Shown in pieces: positions 33,419 through 42,071 of a stretch of DNA of 64,000 nucleotides. The notes under the pieces were generated by a model that did not search any database, was not told the DNA's origin, and saw nothing but the letters and a program-made list of their open reading frames with translations. The position numbers and the translations under genes are program-made. Location: positions 3,224,001 through 3,288,000 of the forward strand of contig NC_015578.1 of assembly GCF_000214375.1 (NCBI RefSeq). The letters run 5' to 3'. Each line of letters opens with the position of its first letter. The first letter of the stretch is position 1. The stretch comes from Treponema primitia ZAS-2 (GTDB taxonomy: Bacteria > Spirochaetota > Spirochaetia > Treponematales > Breznakiellaceae).

Positions 33419-35002
33419 TTAGTTTGTTCCGGTAAAGCCCATTTCCCCCAGGGCCTTTTCTGCCTCGGCGATCTCGTCGTAGGCTATGGTTTCTGTCGCA
33501 TATATAATCGAATTCTCGTGACCCTTCCCCAGGAGGAGGACCAGGTCCCCGCTCTCAGCCAGAGAAAAGGCCTTCCGTATGGCCTGGCTTCGATCCGGAA
33601 TGAGGAAGAGGTTCTCGCCTCGTTTACCCTCAGGACAGCCTAGGGCGATTTCCTCCAGGATGGTCAGGGGTACCTCGCCCCGGGGATCCTCGTCGGTGAG
33701 GAACACTAAATCCGACCAGTCGGCGGCGATCCGGCCCTGTTCAGGCCGCTTTTTGGTGTCCCGCTCCCCGGCGGAACCGAAGAGGCTGATGATGCGACCC
33801 CCGGTTCTGTCTATTCGTTCCCGTAAGGGAGGGAAAATCGTTTCAAAAGAAGAGGGAGTATGGGCATAGTCCACCAACACTTCAAAGGGTTGTCCTCTTT
33901 GAACCTTTGTCATACGCCCTCGGACCGGTTTGAGCTTGGTTACCAGTGGGATCAAGTCTTTTACCGGCACAAAGAGGAGCCCTGAAACGACGAGGAGGCT
34001 TGCCAGGACATTCCCGGCATTAAAAGCCCCGGGCAAACGGTCCCGGATATCCACTACTTCCCCGGTTTCCCGGATCAACGCCTCATACCAGTTGCCATTA
34101 ACGGCGCTTTCTACGCTCCGCAGGGAAATGTCCGCGTCTTTGCCCCGGGTACTGTAGGTATAGGTTTTATGCAGGGTGGCGGAGGCGAAATAGCCGACGC
34201 TGGGGTCATCCGCATTGGCTACTCCGAAAGAAGGGGGGAGCGCCTCGGTTTTTTGTAAATGGACGCCTTTAAGATGATCGTAGTGGTCCAGGGTGCGGAA
34301 AAGATTGGCCTTGTCATCCCGGTACTGCTCCCAGGTGCCGTGAAATTCCAGGTGCTCATGGGTCACGTTGGTCATGACGCTTACATCAAAGGCCACATCC
34401 CCCAGGCGGTTGGTCTTTGGGGAAAGGCCGTGGGAACTGGCCTCAATCACCGCATATTCGGCGCCGTTTGCGACCATATCAGCCAGGAGCCTGTGTATGG
34501 TGATAGCCTCCGGGGTAGTCTGATGCTCCGGGTTCCAGAGCTCACCGGTACCATCACTGTACTGTACTGTAGAAACGAACCCCGCTTTTTTTCCGGCCAG
34601 GAGCAGAAACTGGTAGATCAGGTAAACCGTGGTGCTTTTCCCCTCGGTGCCGGTTACCCCGATAATAGTTAACTGTTTGGAGGGGTTATTATAGAAGGAA
34701 GACGCCACCGGGGACATGGCAGCCCGGGAATTTCGCGCCCGCAGATACAGGACTCCATCCTGGAATTCGGTCAACTCATCCTGATACAGAATCGCCGCCG
34801 CCCCCCTCTGTATGGCATCGGGGATAAACCGGTGCCCGTCGGTATGCAGTCCCGGTAGGGCAAAAAAGAGGTTCCCCGGCTTAACCTTACGGGAGTCGTA
34901 TTCAAGCCCCGTGATCAGAGGATCCTCCCGGCCATTTTTTTCCAATAACTCCGCTTGCCAGGAAATACCATCGGTGAAAAAATCAGATAAACAACGTTCC
35001 AT
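33419..35002 (-). CDS. murE: UDP-MurNAc-tripeptide synthetase MurE
   Basis: 527 residues. Adds the third residue to the peptidoglycan stem peptide. Visible: substrate domain GLEYDSRKVKPGNLFFALPG, ATP loop GVTGTEGKSTT (115-125), EASSHGLSPKTNRLGD, MTNVTHEHLEFHGTWE and a C-terminal GSAGERDTKKR. The specificity motif reads D-E-D-P-R, near the D-N-P-R of diaminopimelate-adding enzymes, whereas treponemes are known to contain ornithine. The third amino acid cannot be settled from this. A perfect 9-bp inverted repeat (33399-33407/33425-33433) overlaps the stop codon. The transcript appears leaderless. Confidence 0.94.
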   Translation of the reverse strand: MERCLSDFFTDGISWQAELLEKNGREDPLITGLEYDSRKVKPGNLFFALPGLHTDGHRFIPDAIQRGAAAILYQDELTEFQDGVLYLRARNSRAAMSPVASSFYNNPSKQLTIIGVTGTEGKSTTVYLIYQFLLLAGKKAGFVSTVQYSDGTGELWNPEHQTTPEAITIHRLLADMVANGAEYAVIEASSHGLSPKTNRLGDVAFDVSVMTNVTHEHLEFHGTWEQYRDDKANLFRTLDHYDHLKGVHLQKTEALPPSFGVANADDPSVGYFASATLHKTYTYSTRGKDADISLRSVESAVNGNWYEALIRETGEVVDIRDRLPGAFNAGNVLASLLVVSGLLFVPVKDLIPLVTKLKPVRGRMTKVQRGQPFEVLVDYAHTPSSFETIFPPLRERIDRTGGRIISLFGSAGERDTKKRPEQGRIAADWSDLVFLTDEDPRGEVPLTILEEIALGCPEGKRGENLFLIPDRSQAIRKAFSLAESGDLVLLLGKGHENSIIYATETIAYDEIAEAEKALGEMGFTGTN

Positions 35003-35010
35003 TTCTTAAT

Positions 35011-35038
35011 AGTATAGTGGAAAAATACATTCGGTCAA
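35011..35038 (-). promoter_or_regulatory. murE promoter, predicted leaderless
   Basis: Leftward TTGACC (35033-35038), 16 bp, TATACT (35011-35016), then eight bases to the murE ATG. No Shine-Dalgarno sequence. Confidence 0.6.
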
Positions 35039-35126
35039 CGCAGAATCATTTGAGTATAACTATTCTCAACTTATGATGGCTAAAGCAATTTTTAGCCCAA
35101 TACCCTAAAAGGTACGGAGGCGGGAA

Positions 35127-36800
35127 ATGTTGATTCATACTTATGCGCCCTTTGGGGCTGAAGGAATTATTATCCGGGTTGAGGCGGATATACGCAGGGG
35201 CATACCGGGGATCGATATCACCGGTCTTGCCGAGGGGGCGGTACGGGAGGCCCGGGAACGGGTCAGGGCGGCTTTCCGGAATTCCGGTTTTACCTTTCCC
35301 ATGGACCGGGTCCTGATCAACCTGGCCCCTGCGGGGGTGCGGAAGGACGGGGCTTCCCTGGACCTGCCCATAGCTTTGGCGGTGATGACCGCTGCAGGGC
35401 TTATCCCCAATACCGGCCTGTCCCAGGAAAGCGCCTGGGATGAAAAGCCCCTGCTGGTCATGGGTGAGCTGGAACTTTCCGGCCGCATTCGACCGGTCCG
35501 GGGGGTCCTGGCAGCTGCTGCGGCAGGGCTTAAGGCGGGTATTGGGGAATTTATGGTCCCCACAGGGAATGCAACCGAGGCGGCCATCCTGGTTTCAGGC
35601 CGCTTTGCCGCCGCCGCTACCCTAACCGAAGCGGCCCATGCCCTGGCCCTGCGCCGGGAAACCGGCTCCCTGCCCCTTTCCACAGCGGCATCGGATACTG
35701 GGGCTTCCGGCACGGCGGCCCCAGGCGAATCAGCCTGGGGGGACTTTGCGGAAGTCCGGGGCCAGGGCCGGTACAAGCGGGCCCTGGAGATAGCCGCTGC
35801 AGGGGGGCACAACCTCCTGGTCTTCGGTCCCCCTGGGGCAGGTAAAACCATGCTGGCCCGGCGCCTCCCCTCGATCATGGCCCCCCTCACGGCGGAGGAA
35901 GCCGTGGAAGTGACCCGACTTCACAGCCTGGCAGGGCGCATCATGGAAAAAACCGAGGGCCGGCTTATCACCAGGCCCCCCTTTCGCTCCCCCCACCATT
36001 CCGCCTCCGCCGAAGGCATTCTGGGGGGCGGCAAAACCGTCCGCCCAGGAGAGATAAGCCTGGCCCACTTCGGCCTGCTCTTTCTGGATGAGGCCCCTGA
36101 ATTCCGCTCCAATGTCCTTCAGTCCCTGCGGGAACCCCTGGAAGATCGGGTGATAACCATCTCCCGTGCGGACGGCCCGGTGCGGCTTCCCGCAGAATTC
36201 CAGCTCATCCTGGCTGCCAACCCCTGCCCCTGCGGCCGCCTGGGTATGCGTACACCCTCAGGGGGAATCACAGCCGGCAACCCAGACGCACCGTATATCC
36301 CCAGGGACCCGCATCTCGCCGCCATCCCCGGCGCCCAGGGCTGTTTCTGCAGCTCCGATGAGATACGCCGGTACTGGCGCAAATTCGGCGCCGCCCTCCT
36401 GGACCGGGTAGAACTCCGGGTAGCCGTGGCGTCCCCGGGCTTGGAACGCATGGCCAGTGAACGGGAGGAGAGCAGCGCTGCTATTGCAAAACGGGTTCTT
36501 GGGGCGGTGAAGATACAGCGGGAACGGTTTAAAAACGTAAATCTTCGCCGTAACGCCAATATGTCTCCGGCCCTGATAGACCGGTACTGCGTCCTGAGCG
36601 AAGGCGCAGAAAAAGCCTTCCATACTGCCACAGAAAAACTGGCCCTTTCCGGCCGGGCCTACCATGGGGCACTCCGGGTAGCCCGGACCATTGCGGATCT
36701 GGAAGGGCAGGAACTCATTAAAACTGTCCACATCCTGGAAGCCATACAGCACCGCCGCCTGGGGGAAGATCCCTACGATGTGTTTTCTGCGGAGGGGTAG
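35127..36800 (+). CDS. comM: YifB/ComM family Mg-chelatase-like AAA ATPase
   Basis: 557 residues. ComM-type helicases drive branch migration during integration of transforming DNA; many non-competent bacteria also carry them. N-terminal Lon-protease-like domain (about 1-170, FGAEGIIIRVEADIRRGIPG), then the AAA core with Walker A VFGPPGAGKTMLARRLP, Walker B LLFLDEAPEF, NPCPCGRLG and the C-terminal RAYHGALRVARTIADLEG. It has GGAGG before the ATG and its own unit, ending in a hairpin shared with satP. A roughly 25-residue Ser/Ala-rich stretch (about 180-205) before the AAA domain looks like a linker. Confidence 0.93.
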   Translation: MLIHTYAPFGAEGIIIRVEADIRRGIPGIDITGLAEGAVREARERVRAAFRNSGFTFPMDRVLINLAPAGVRKDGASLDLPIALAVMTAAGLIPNTGLSQESAWDEKPLLVMGELELSGRIRPVRGVLAAAAAGLKAGIGEFMVPTGNATEAAILVSGRFAAAATLTEAAHALALRRETGSLPLSTAASDTGASGTAAPGESAWGDFAEVRGQGRYKRALEIAAAGGHNLLVFGPPGAGKTMLARRLPSIMAPLTAEEAVEVTRLHSLAGRIMEKTEGRLITRPPFRSPHHSASAEGILGGGKTVRPGEISLAHFGLLFLDEAPEFRSNVLQSLREPLEDRVITISRADGPVRLPAEFQLILAANPCPCGRLGMRTPSGGITAGNPDAPYIPRDPHLAAIPGAQGCFCSSDEIRRYWRKFGAALLDRVELRVAVASPGLERMASEREESSAAIAKRVLGAVKIQRERFKNVNLRRNANMSPALIDRYCVLSEGAEKAFHTATEKLALSGRAYHGALRVARTIADLEGQELIKTVHILEAIQHRRLGEDPYDVFSAEG

Positions 36801-36803
36801 CCC

Positions 36804-36833
36804 AAGAAGGCGCCATGCCCGGCGCCTTCTTTC
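36804..36833. terminator. Bidirectional terminator between comM and satP
   Basis: AAGAAGGCGCC (36804-36814) pairs perfectly with GGCGCCTTCTT (36821-36831) around six bases. It lies three bases after the comM stop and touches the satP stop codon. Confidence 0.8.
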
Positions 36834-37392
36834 AGAGTGGAAGAATCTTTTTGCCAAATTCTCCATTTACCAGTTGAGCCATGGCGGAATAAATCGCTGA
36901 AAGCCCGCAGACAAGGCCTACAAAACCGGCAAGCTTTGTGATGGTGTGGTTTTCCAGAAAATCACCGGCGGAAAGCAGGAAAAATAAAATCGTTAAGGAT
37001 GAAAACACAAGCTGGGTTGCCCGATTATGTTTTAGGGTTCCCAAAAACATGAAAAAAGTAAAGATTCCCCACAGGAGCAGGTAAAAACCCATCGAAACAT
37101 GGTCGCCTGGTTTTATCGCCAGGCCAAAGGGCTTAATCCAGATAATACACAGGGACCACCAGAAAAAACCATAGGCGGTAAACGCCGTACCCCCAAAGGT
37201 GTTTCCCGATTGCAATTCGCATATACCTGCGATAATTTGGGCAAGCCCACCAAGGGCAATTCCCATTGCTACTATTACAATGGACAACTGAATAATATCC
37301 ATGTTGTGCAGGTTTAATAGCACCGTGGTCATTCCAAACCCCAAAAGTCCCAGAGGGCCGGGATTAGCCTTTCCTTTTGCGTCACTGGACAT
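36832..37392 (-). CDS. satP: Acetate/succinate transporter of the SatP (YaaH/GPR1/FUN34) family
   Basis: 186 residues with six membrane segments. Family signature NPGPLGLLGFGMTT near the N-terminus and the following LLNLHN. Family members move acetate and other short acids with protons. In a fermentative or acetogenic gut spirochete it would most likely export acetate, which is inference. Convergent with comM and divergent from the EamA gene. Confidence 0.9.
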   Translation of the reverse strand: MSSDAKGKANPGPLGLLGFGMTTVLLNLHNMDIIQLSIVIVAMGIALGGLAQIIAGICELQSGNTFGGTAFTAYGFFWWSLCIIWIKPFGLAIKPGDHVSMGFYLLLWGIFTFFMFLGTLKHNRATQLVFSSLTILFFLLSAGDFLENHTITKLAGFVGLVCGLSAIYSAMAQLVNGEFGKKILPL

Positions 37393-37504
37393 AAAAATCT
37401 CCTTAAATTCCTTTAAGATATCGGGTGTTATGGCTTAAAGTATCGTGAATATTTTTTTGAAATGCAAAAAAATTGGACAATGAGCCTCTTCCTCTGATGG
37501 AATC

Positions 37505-37534
37505 TTCCCAAATTCTCATCTTTTCGACTATACT
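37505..37534 (+). promoter_or_regulatory. Promoter of the EamA transporter, predicted leaderless
   Basis: TTCCCA (37505-37510, 4 of 6), 18 bp, TATACT (37529-37534), then six bases to the ATG at 37541. Confidence 0.45.
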
Positions 37535-37540
37535 CTTGAT

Positions 37541-38461
37541 ATGAACAAACGGGCATTGCGTGCGGATATTCTTTTGCTTTTAACCTCCTGTATTTGGGGG
37601 TTTGCCTTTGTGGCCCAGCGTACGGGTATGGAATACTTTGGGCCCTTTACCTATAACGGGGTGCGCTTCCTCCTGGGGAGCCTTTCGCTCCTCCCGCTGA
37701 TTTTCTTTTTGCGGCGGAAGCCCCCTCGGGATGGGGAAACGAAGCCCCCTGTCTCGGCGAAACGGCTCGTCCTCTCCTCCCTGGCGGCGGGGCTCTGCCT
37801 TTTTATCGCGGCATCCATGCAGCAGGTGGGGATCATCTATACCAGCGCCGGGCATTCGGGGTTCATCACCGGGCTCTACGTGGTGCTGGTTCCCATTTTC
37901 GGGATATTCCTAGGGAGAAAGACCGGTATCCCCACCTGGGTGGGGGCGGTTTTCACCCTGACAGGGCTCTACTTCCTCAGCGCTGCAGGGAATATCACTA
38001 ACATTAACCCCGGAGATATCATCACTGCGGTAAGCGCCCTGTTCTGGGCCCTTCATGTGCTGGTCATCGACGCCCTAGTGCAGAAGATTGACCCACTCAT
38101 GCTTTCCTCCGGGCAGTTTGCCTGCTGCGGAATTCTTTCCTGCGCAGTAGCACTGTTCCTGAAAGAGCAGCTTTCCCTGGATGCAATCATTGCCGGGATC
38201 ATCCCCCTGCTCTATGGCGGCCTTGCTTCTGTGGGTGTGGCCTATACCCTCCAGGTGGTAGCCCAGAAAGACGCCCCCCCGGCCCACGCCTCAATCATTC
38301 TCTGCCTTGAAGGGGTCTTTGCCGCTATCGGCGGGGTTCTCCTCCTGGCAGAACCCTTAGGCTCCTGGACCCTGGTAGGTTTTGTGCTGATGTTCTGCGG
38401 TATGCTGGCCACCCAGTGGGATGTGATCTTCAAGGGCTTCACCGCCAAAAAACGTGGGTGA
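37541..38461 (+). CDS. EamA-family (DMT superfamily) transporter
   Basis: 306 residues with ten predicted membrane segments arranged as two EamA repeats. First repeat: LLLTSCIWGFAFVAQRTGMEY and FNGVRFLLG-like YNGVRFLLGSLS. Second repeat: GDIITAVSALFWALHVLVID and ASIILCLEGVFAAIGGVLLL-type helices. These carriers export amino acids, metabolites or nucleotides; substrate not predictable here. It overlaps the start of the SfsA fusion gene by eight bases, so the two are translated together. Confidence 0.9.
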   Translation: MNKRALRADILLLLTSCIWGFAFVAQRTGMEYFGPFTYNGVRFLLGSLSLLPLIFFLRRKPPRDGETKPPVSAKRLVLSSLAAGLCLFIAASMQQVGIIYTSAGHSGFITGLYVVLVPIFGIFLGRKTGIPTWVGAVFTLTGLYFLSAAGNITNINPGDIITAVSALFWALHVLVIDALVQKIDPLMLSSGQFACCGILSCAVALFLKEQLSLDAIIAGIIPLLYGGLASVGVAYTLQVVAQKDAPPAHASIILCLEGVFAAIGGVLLLAEPLGSWTLVGFVLMFCGMLATQWDVIFKGFTAKKRG

Positions 38462-39671
38462 AAGCTATTCCCTCTTTACCAATCACCGGGAAGCGGTTTT
38501 CCTCCGCCGGCCGAACCGCTTTCTCATAATCGCTGCTCCGCCGGAAGAGGGGGCGGGGGGCGAAGTACTGGTCTGCCACTGCCCCAACCCCGGGCGGCTC
38601 ATGGAATTTGCTTTTCCCGGAACCAGGCTCATCCTGGAAAAACGGGACGAGGAAAACCTGAAAGCCAAAACTGCCTGGACCGCCGCAGGTCTCTACCACA
38701 GGAATACTGTGGTACCCCTCTTTGCATCCCGAGCAAACGGGGCGGCGGAAAAACTCATCCTTAAGGAAATTATCCCCGGGCTTACAGAAATACATCCCGA
38801 GTATACCCTAGGCCCTTCCCGCTTCGACTTCCTCTGCCTGGACAACAAAAAGCGGAAACACCTGGTGGAAGTCAAGGCCTGCTCCCTCATTGAGTACCAA
38901 AGCGCCATGTTTCCCGATGCCCCCAGCGGCCGTGCCCTGAAACACCTGGAAGAACTGGCAGAACTGTCCAGTCAGGGTTACTGTTGCCATATCCTCTTTG
39001 TCATTACCCACAGTAAACCTAGGGTTTTCATCCCCAACCTCCACACGGATCCTGAATTTGCTGCAGCCCTAAGCCGCTGTGGTCATGCAGTGCTGCCCTT
39101 TGCGGACGCTTCCGCTGGCGATGGCCCGGTAGCCATCCATGCCGCCCTGATCCGCTGCGACTCCCAGGGCCGGGCAAAACTGGTTTCCCCAGCCATTCCG
39201 GTGGACCTCTCCCATGGTAAACTGGCGGACAGCAACAGCGGCAACTATCTGATACTCCTGGAACTGCCCCGGGAACAGGCCATAGAAATCGGCGCCCTGG
39301 GGACCATAGCATTTAAAAGCGGCTGGTATGTCTACACCGGTTCCGCCCGAAAGAACCTTTCCCAGCGGGTAAACCGCCATCTCCGCCATCATTACAAACA
39401 GAAACACTGGCACCTGGACTACCTCACCCCCCAGGCAGGCAAAATAAAAGCCCTGCCCATCATGTCCTACCGTAACCTTGAGTGCGGCCTGGCCCGGGAC
39501 CTGGAAAAAATCGGCGGCCTGGGCATACCCGGCTTCGGCTCGTCAGACTGCCGCTGCGACAGCCATCTTTTTTATTTTACGGACCCGCCCATGGAAAACC
39601 GGGATTTTGTAGACCTGATCCTCCGCTACCGACATCGGGATGCTTTGAAAAGGGATCAAGGGAATCTCTAA
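38454..39671 (+). CDS. sfsA: SfsA nuclease fused to a DUF123 GIY-YIG-like domain
   Basis: 405 residues from GTG at 38454, overlapping the EamA gene by eight bases. Residues about 10-230 are SfsA, a PD-(D/E)XK-type protein: CHCPNPGRLMEF, GPSRFDFLCLD, HLVEVKACSL, FPDAPSGRALKHLEEL, VITHSKP. Residues about 245-390 are DUF123, a GIY-YIG-related domain usually found alone or joined to endonuclease III: YLILLELPRE, GWYVYTGSARKNLSQRVNRH, KHWHLDYLT and GFGSSDCRCDSHLFYF. Both parts are full length with all their motifs, so this is a genuine fusion rather than a misread. It implies a two-domain nucleic-acid enzyme. The stop codon is embedded in a 17-bp hairpin. Confidence 0.88.
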   Translation: MGESYSLFTNHREAVFLRRPNRFLIIAAPPEEGAGGEVLVCHCPNPGRLMEFAFPGTRLILEKRDEENLKAKTAWTAAGLYHRNTVVPLFASRANGAAEKLILKEIIPGLTEIHPEYTLGPSRFDFLCLDNKKRKHLVEVKACSLIEYQSAMFPDAPSGRALKHLEELAELSSQGYCCHILFVITHSKPRVFIPNLHTDPEFAAALSRCGHAVLPFADASAGDGPVAIHAALIRCDSQGRAKLVSPAIPVDLSHGKLADSNSGNYLILLELPREQAIEIGALGTIAFKSGWYVYTGSARKNLSQRVNRHLRHHYKQKHWHLDYLTPQAGKIKALPIMSYRNLECGLARDLEKIGGLGIPGFGSSDCRCDSHLFYFTDPPMENRDFVDLILRYRHRDALKRDQGNL

Positions 39672-39698
39672 AAACTCGGTTAGTTTTTAGAGATTCCC
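39660..39698 (+). terminator. 17-bp perfect hairpin overlapping the sfsA stop
   Basis: GGGAATCTCTAAAAACT (39660-39676) pairs perfectly with 39682-39698 around a 5-nt loop. The arm includes the last three codons and the stop. A T-rich stretch follows a few bases later. Its core matches the fba hairpin. Confidence 0.75.
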
Positions 39699-40090
39699 GT
39701 TAGTATTTTTGTATGATTACAACTTTTCACTTCAATAGCAAATGATTATACAATTTCTTAAAAAATAACAAATAAATTCTATTGTGAAAAAATTCGTTTT
39801 GATTTTTTACTGTCTTTGGGTTTTTTATTTTTTAATTTTAATGTTGATTATTTGAGTTAGGATTAGTACATTTACTCAATGCCTATCAGGTATATGTTTT
39901 ATTATTCCTGTTGAGACAGCAGGAAAATTATAGCTTCCGTATTATCCCTGTACCGGTTAAAGGGTTTGATACAAAATCCGTTTTTCCCTGGCTGAACAAA
40001 AAGTGATGAACCATTTACTAAAACTATATAGGCGCAATAATCCGATTACAAAAGGTACGGTACCTTTCGGATATTATAAGAGGTATTATT
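39699..40090. other. AT-rich intergenic region with a palindrome
   Basis: No gene is supported. The first 170 bases are very AT-rich. A short frame near 39930-40003 (FRIIPVPVKGFDTKSVFPWL) may be a protein remnant that I cannot name. AAAGGTACGGTACCTTT at 40051-40067 is a near-perfect palindrome. Flanking bases (ATCCG...CGGAT) extend it into a hairpin just before the ribosome-binding site of the RCC1 lipoprotein, so it may be an operator or a leader hairpin. Confidence 0.4.
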
Positions 40091-41707
40091 ATGAGTGTAA
40101 CTATGAAGCAGCAATGGATTTTTCCAATCCTCTGCGCTCTGAGTATGGGGTTCTGGGCCTGTTCTTCGCCAACATCCCCTGCTGAACCTTCCGGTCCGGG
40201 GGGTTCATCCAATTCGGTCCATCCTTCCGATCCGGCCCGCCCTTCTGATCCGGGCAACCCTTCCGATCCGGCTAATCCTTCTGATCCGGCTAATCCTTCT
40301 GATCCGGCTAATCCTTCTGATCCGGCTAATCCTTCCGACCCTGATGTTCCCGGTATTTCGGGAAAACAGACGATCTACTATTATGGTAATGGCAACACCT
40401 GGGGTACCACCCTGATATCGGAAAGTCAGGATGATGAAAACAGTACTACTGTTACCTTAAAGGATCGCGGGGACCTGTACCGGGTGGGTTACCAATTTAC
40501 CGGGTGGAATACCAGTTCTGACGGGACAGGCGACAATTTTGAAGCAGGCTCATCCATACCTAAGAATGGAAAAACAATAAAACTGTATGCCCAGTGGAAA
40601 GAGGTTTTCCCTTTCGTCTCTGCGGGAGAAAAATTTTCTACCCTGCTGACTGAAAGCGGAAGGCTCTATTCCGCCGGGGACAACACCGATGGAAGGCTTG
40701 GAAACGGCACTACGGTACCCCAGAGGCAGTTTGTCCCGGTTAGCGGAGCTGTCGCCGGCGCCGGAATAAAGGCAGCGATTTCCGGTAAAGACCATTCTTT
40801 CGCCATCCTGAATGACGGGACTACCCTGGGCTGGGGAAAAAGCGATGCCGGTAAGCTGGGCAATAAAGCTGACCATGGTTCCGCCCTTCTTCCGGTCATA
40901 CCCCTGTATACTATTGACGGCGATGCCATCCCCGCAGTCCGGATAGCATCTGTATCTGCCGGCAAAAACCAAACAGCCCTGCTGACGGAAAATGGCGAAT
41001 ATTGGGCAGCCGGGGGCCGGTATTACGGGGCCCTGGGAAACGGCAACGGCAGCATGCAGCTCACCTTTGAAAAAATTGCGGATGGTATACTATCCGTGTC
41101 CACAGGTGAGGACTACGTTATGACTATTAAAAATGACGGAACCCTCTATGCCGCCGGTAATGGCTGGCTGGGCAGAACAGGTACTACCGCCAATACCAAA
41201 AACGGCCTGACCCTGATTGCAGATGCCGGCAGCGATAACTCCCTGGTATTTGCAGGAAAGCTGAACCATACCATGATCCTGAAAAAAGACGGCAGGCTCT
41301 TCGCTGCGGGGTACAATGAACTTGGACAGCTGGGTGTGGGGAATCTCACAAATCAGAATTCATTTAAGCCTGTTATTGATTCTGCGGGGAACCCCCTAAC
41401 CGGCGTGGTATATGTCTCCTTGGGAGAAACCCATTCCATGATACTGGGAAGTGACGGAACCCTGTGGGCTGCCGGGAACAACCGGAGAAAACAGCTGGGC
41501 ATAAACGGGCTCATCGCCCAGACCAGGGCTGTGAAAGTTCTGGAAAATGTCGCCCGTGTAGCCGCCGGATTCGACCATACCCTTGCGGTGACCGAGGACG
41601 GCAAACTCTGGGCCGCAGGCTCAAACCGCAATGGCCAATTCGGGGCAAACACCGGGTTGCCGGGTTATAGCGCATGGACAGAAATAGACATTTCATCCCT
41701 GCATTAA
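40091..41707 (+). CDS. Lipoprotein with SDPANP repeats, InlB-type repeat and RCC1 propeller
   Basis: 538 residues; lipobox FWAC (C24), AGAGG before the ATG. Residues about 33-90 are a stalk of six-residue units (SDPANP). Residues about 95-165 form a Listeria-Bacteroides (InlB B-repeat-like) module (YQFTGWNTSSDGTGDNF...KLYAQW). Residues about 170-538 have seven RCC1-type repeats, for example GRLYSAGDNTDGRLGNGT, GRLFAAGYNELGQLGVGN and GKLWAAGSNRNGQFGANT, enough for a seven-bladed propeller. Such architecture suggests a protein displayed away from the membrane that binds a partner; the partner is unknown. It is monocistronic. Confidence 0.8.
   Translation: MSVTMKQQWIFPILCALSMGFWACSSPTSPAEPSGPGGSSNSVHPSDPARPSDPGNPSDPANPSDPANPSDPANPSDPANPSDPDVPGISGKQTIYYYGNGNTWGTTLISESQDDENSTTVTLKDRGDLYRVGYQFTGWNTSSDGTGDNFEAGSSIPKNGKTIKLYAQWKEVFPFVSAGEKFSTLLTESGRLYSAGDNTDGRLGNGTTVPQRQFVPVSGAVAGAGIKAAISGKDHSFAILNDGTTLGWGKSDAGKLGNKADHGSALLPVIPLYTIDGDAIPAVRIASVSAGKNQTALLTENGEYWAAGGRYYGALGNGNGSMQLTFEKIADGILSVSTGEDYVMTIKNDGTLYAAGNGWLGRTGTTANTKNGLTLIADAGSDNSLVFAGKLNHTMILKKDGRLFAAGYNELGQLGVGNLTNQNSFKPVIDSAGNPLTGVVYVSLGETHSMILGSDGTLWAAGNNRRKQLGINGLIAQTRAVKVLENVARVAAGFDHTLAVTEDGKLWAAGSNRNGQFGANTGLPGYSAWTEIDISSLH
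40222..40341 (+). repeat. 18-bp tandem repeat coding SDPANP
   Basis: GATCCGGCTAATCCTTCT occurs three times in perfect tandem, flanked by diverged units. The period is 18 bp, so copy-number change alters stalk length and keeps the frame. Confidence 0.85.
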
Positions 41708-41738
41708 TGCCTAAGGGCAATTCAAAGTAGGAATGAGC

Positions 41739-41791
41739 ACGTAGGGGAGCACACGGAAAAGACGATAATTAGTCTGTGTGCTCTCTTACGT
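41739..41791. repeat. 16-bp RNA hairpin downstream of the RCC1 gene
   Basis: ACGTAGGGGAGCACAC (41739-41754) pairs with GTGTGCTCTCTTACGT (41776-41791), all Watson-Crick except two G-U pairs. It lies 32 bases after the stop and may be a terminator or processing site, although no strong T-run follows. Confidence 0.5.
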
Positions 41792-41867
41792 CGTCTTTAC
41801 TCTTTATAAGTTTTGAAAGCACTAGTACCATAACTATAATAATGTCGCTTACAATAAAAGTTCCCGG

Positions 41868-42018
41868 GATCTTCCTCCAGGGCCATGTATAAATAGGCCG
41901 CCACCGCAATGGCGCCGATATATTGTGACTTGAGAATCTGGGATATCAAAATTGCCACAGGCCCATCGGCGGATCCGATAATGCCGATTGCGGTAGCATC
42001 ATGGAGATCAAAGCCTAG
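41868..42018 (-). pseudogene. Fragment of a Na+-pumping decarboxylase beta subunit (OadB/GcdB)
   Basis: On the minus strand the sequence reads [20 protein letters not shown] then [21 protein letters not shown]. This is the core of the membrane beta subunit of oxaloacetate/glutaconyl-CoA decarboxylases. The fragment has no start, and loses similarity after YMAL (the usual VPIIQP is missing). No alpha or gamma subunit gene is near. It lies downstream of rluA and is plainly dead. Confidence 0.8.
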
Positions 42019-42071
42019 TATACCTGGAGAACCATGTCAAGGGAATGGTGTTCACATCAGAAATTTCAAAT

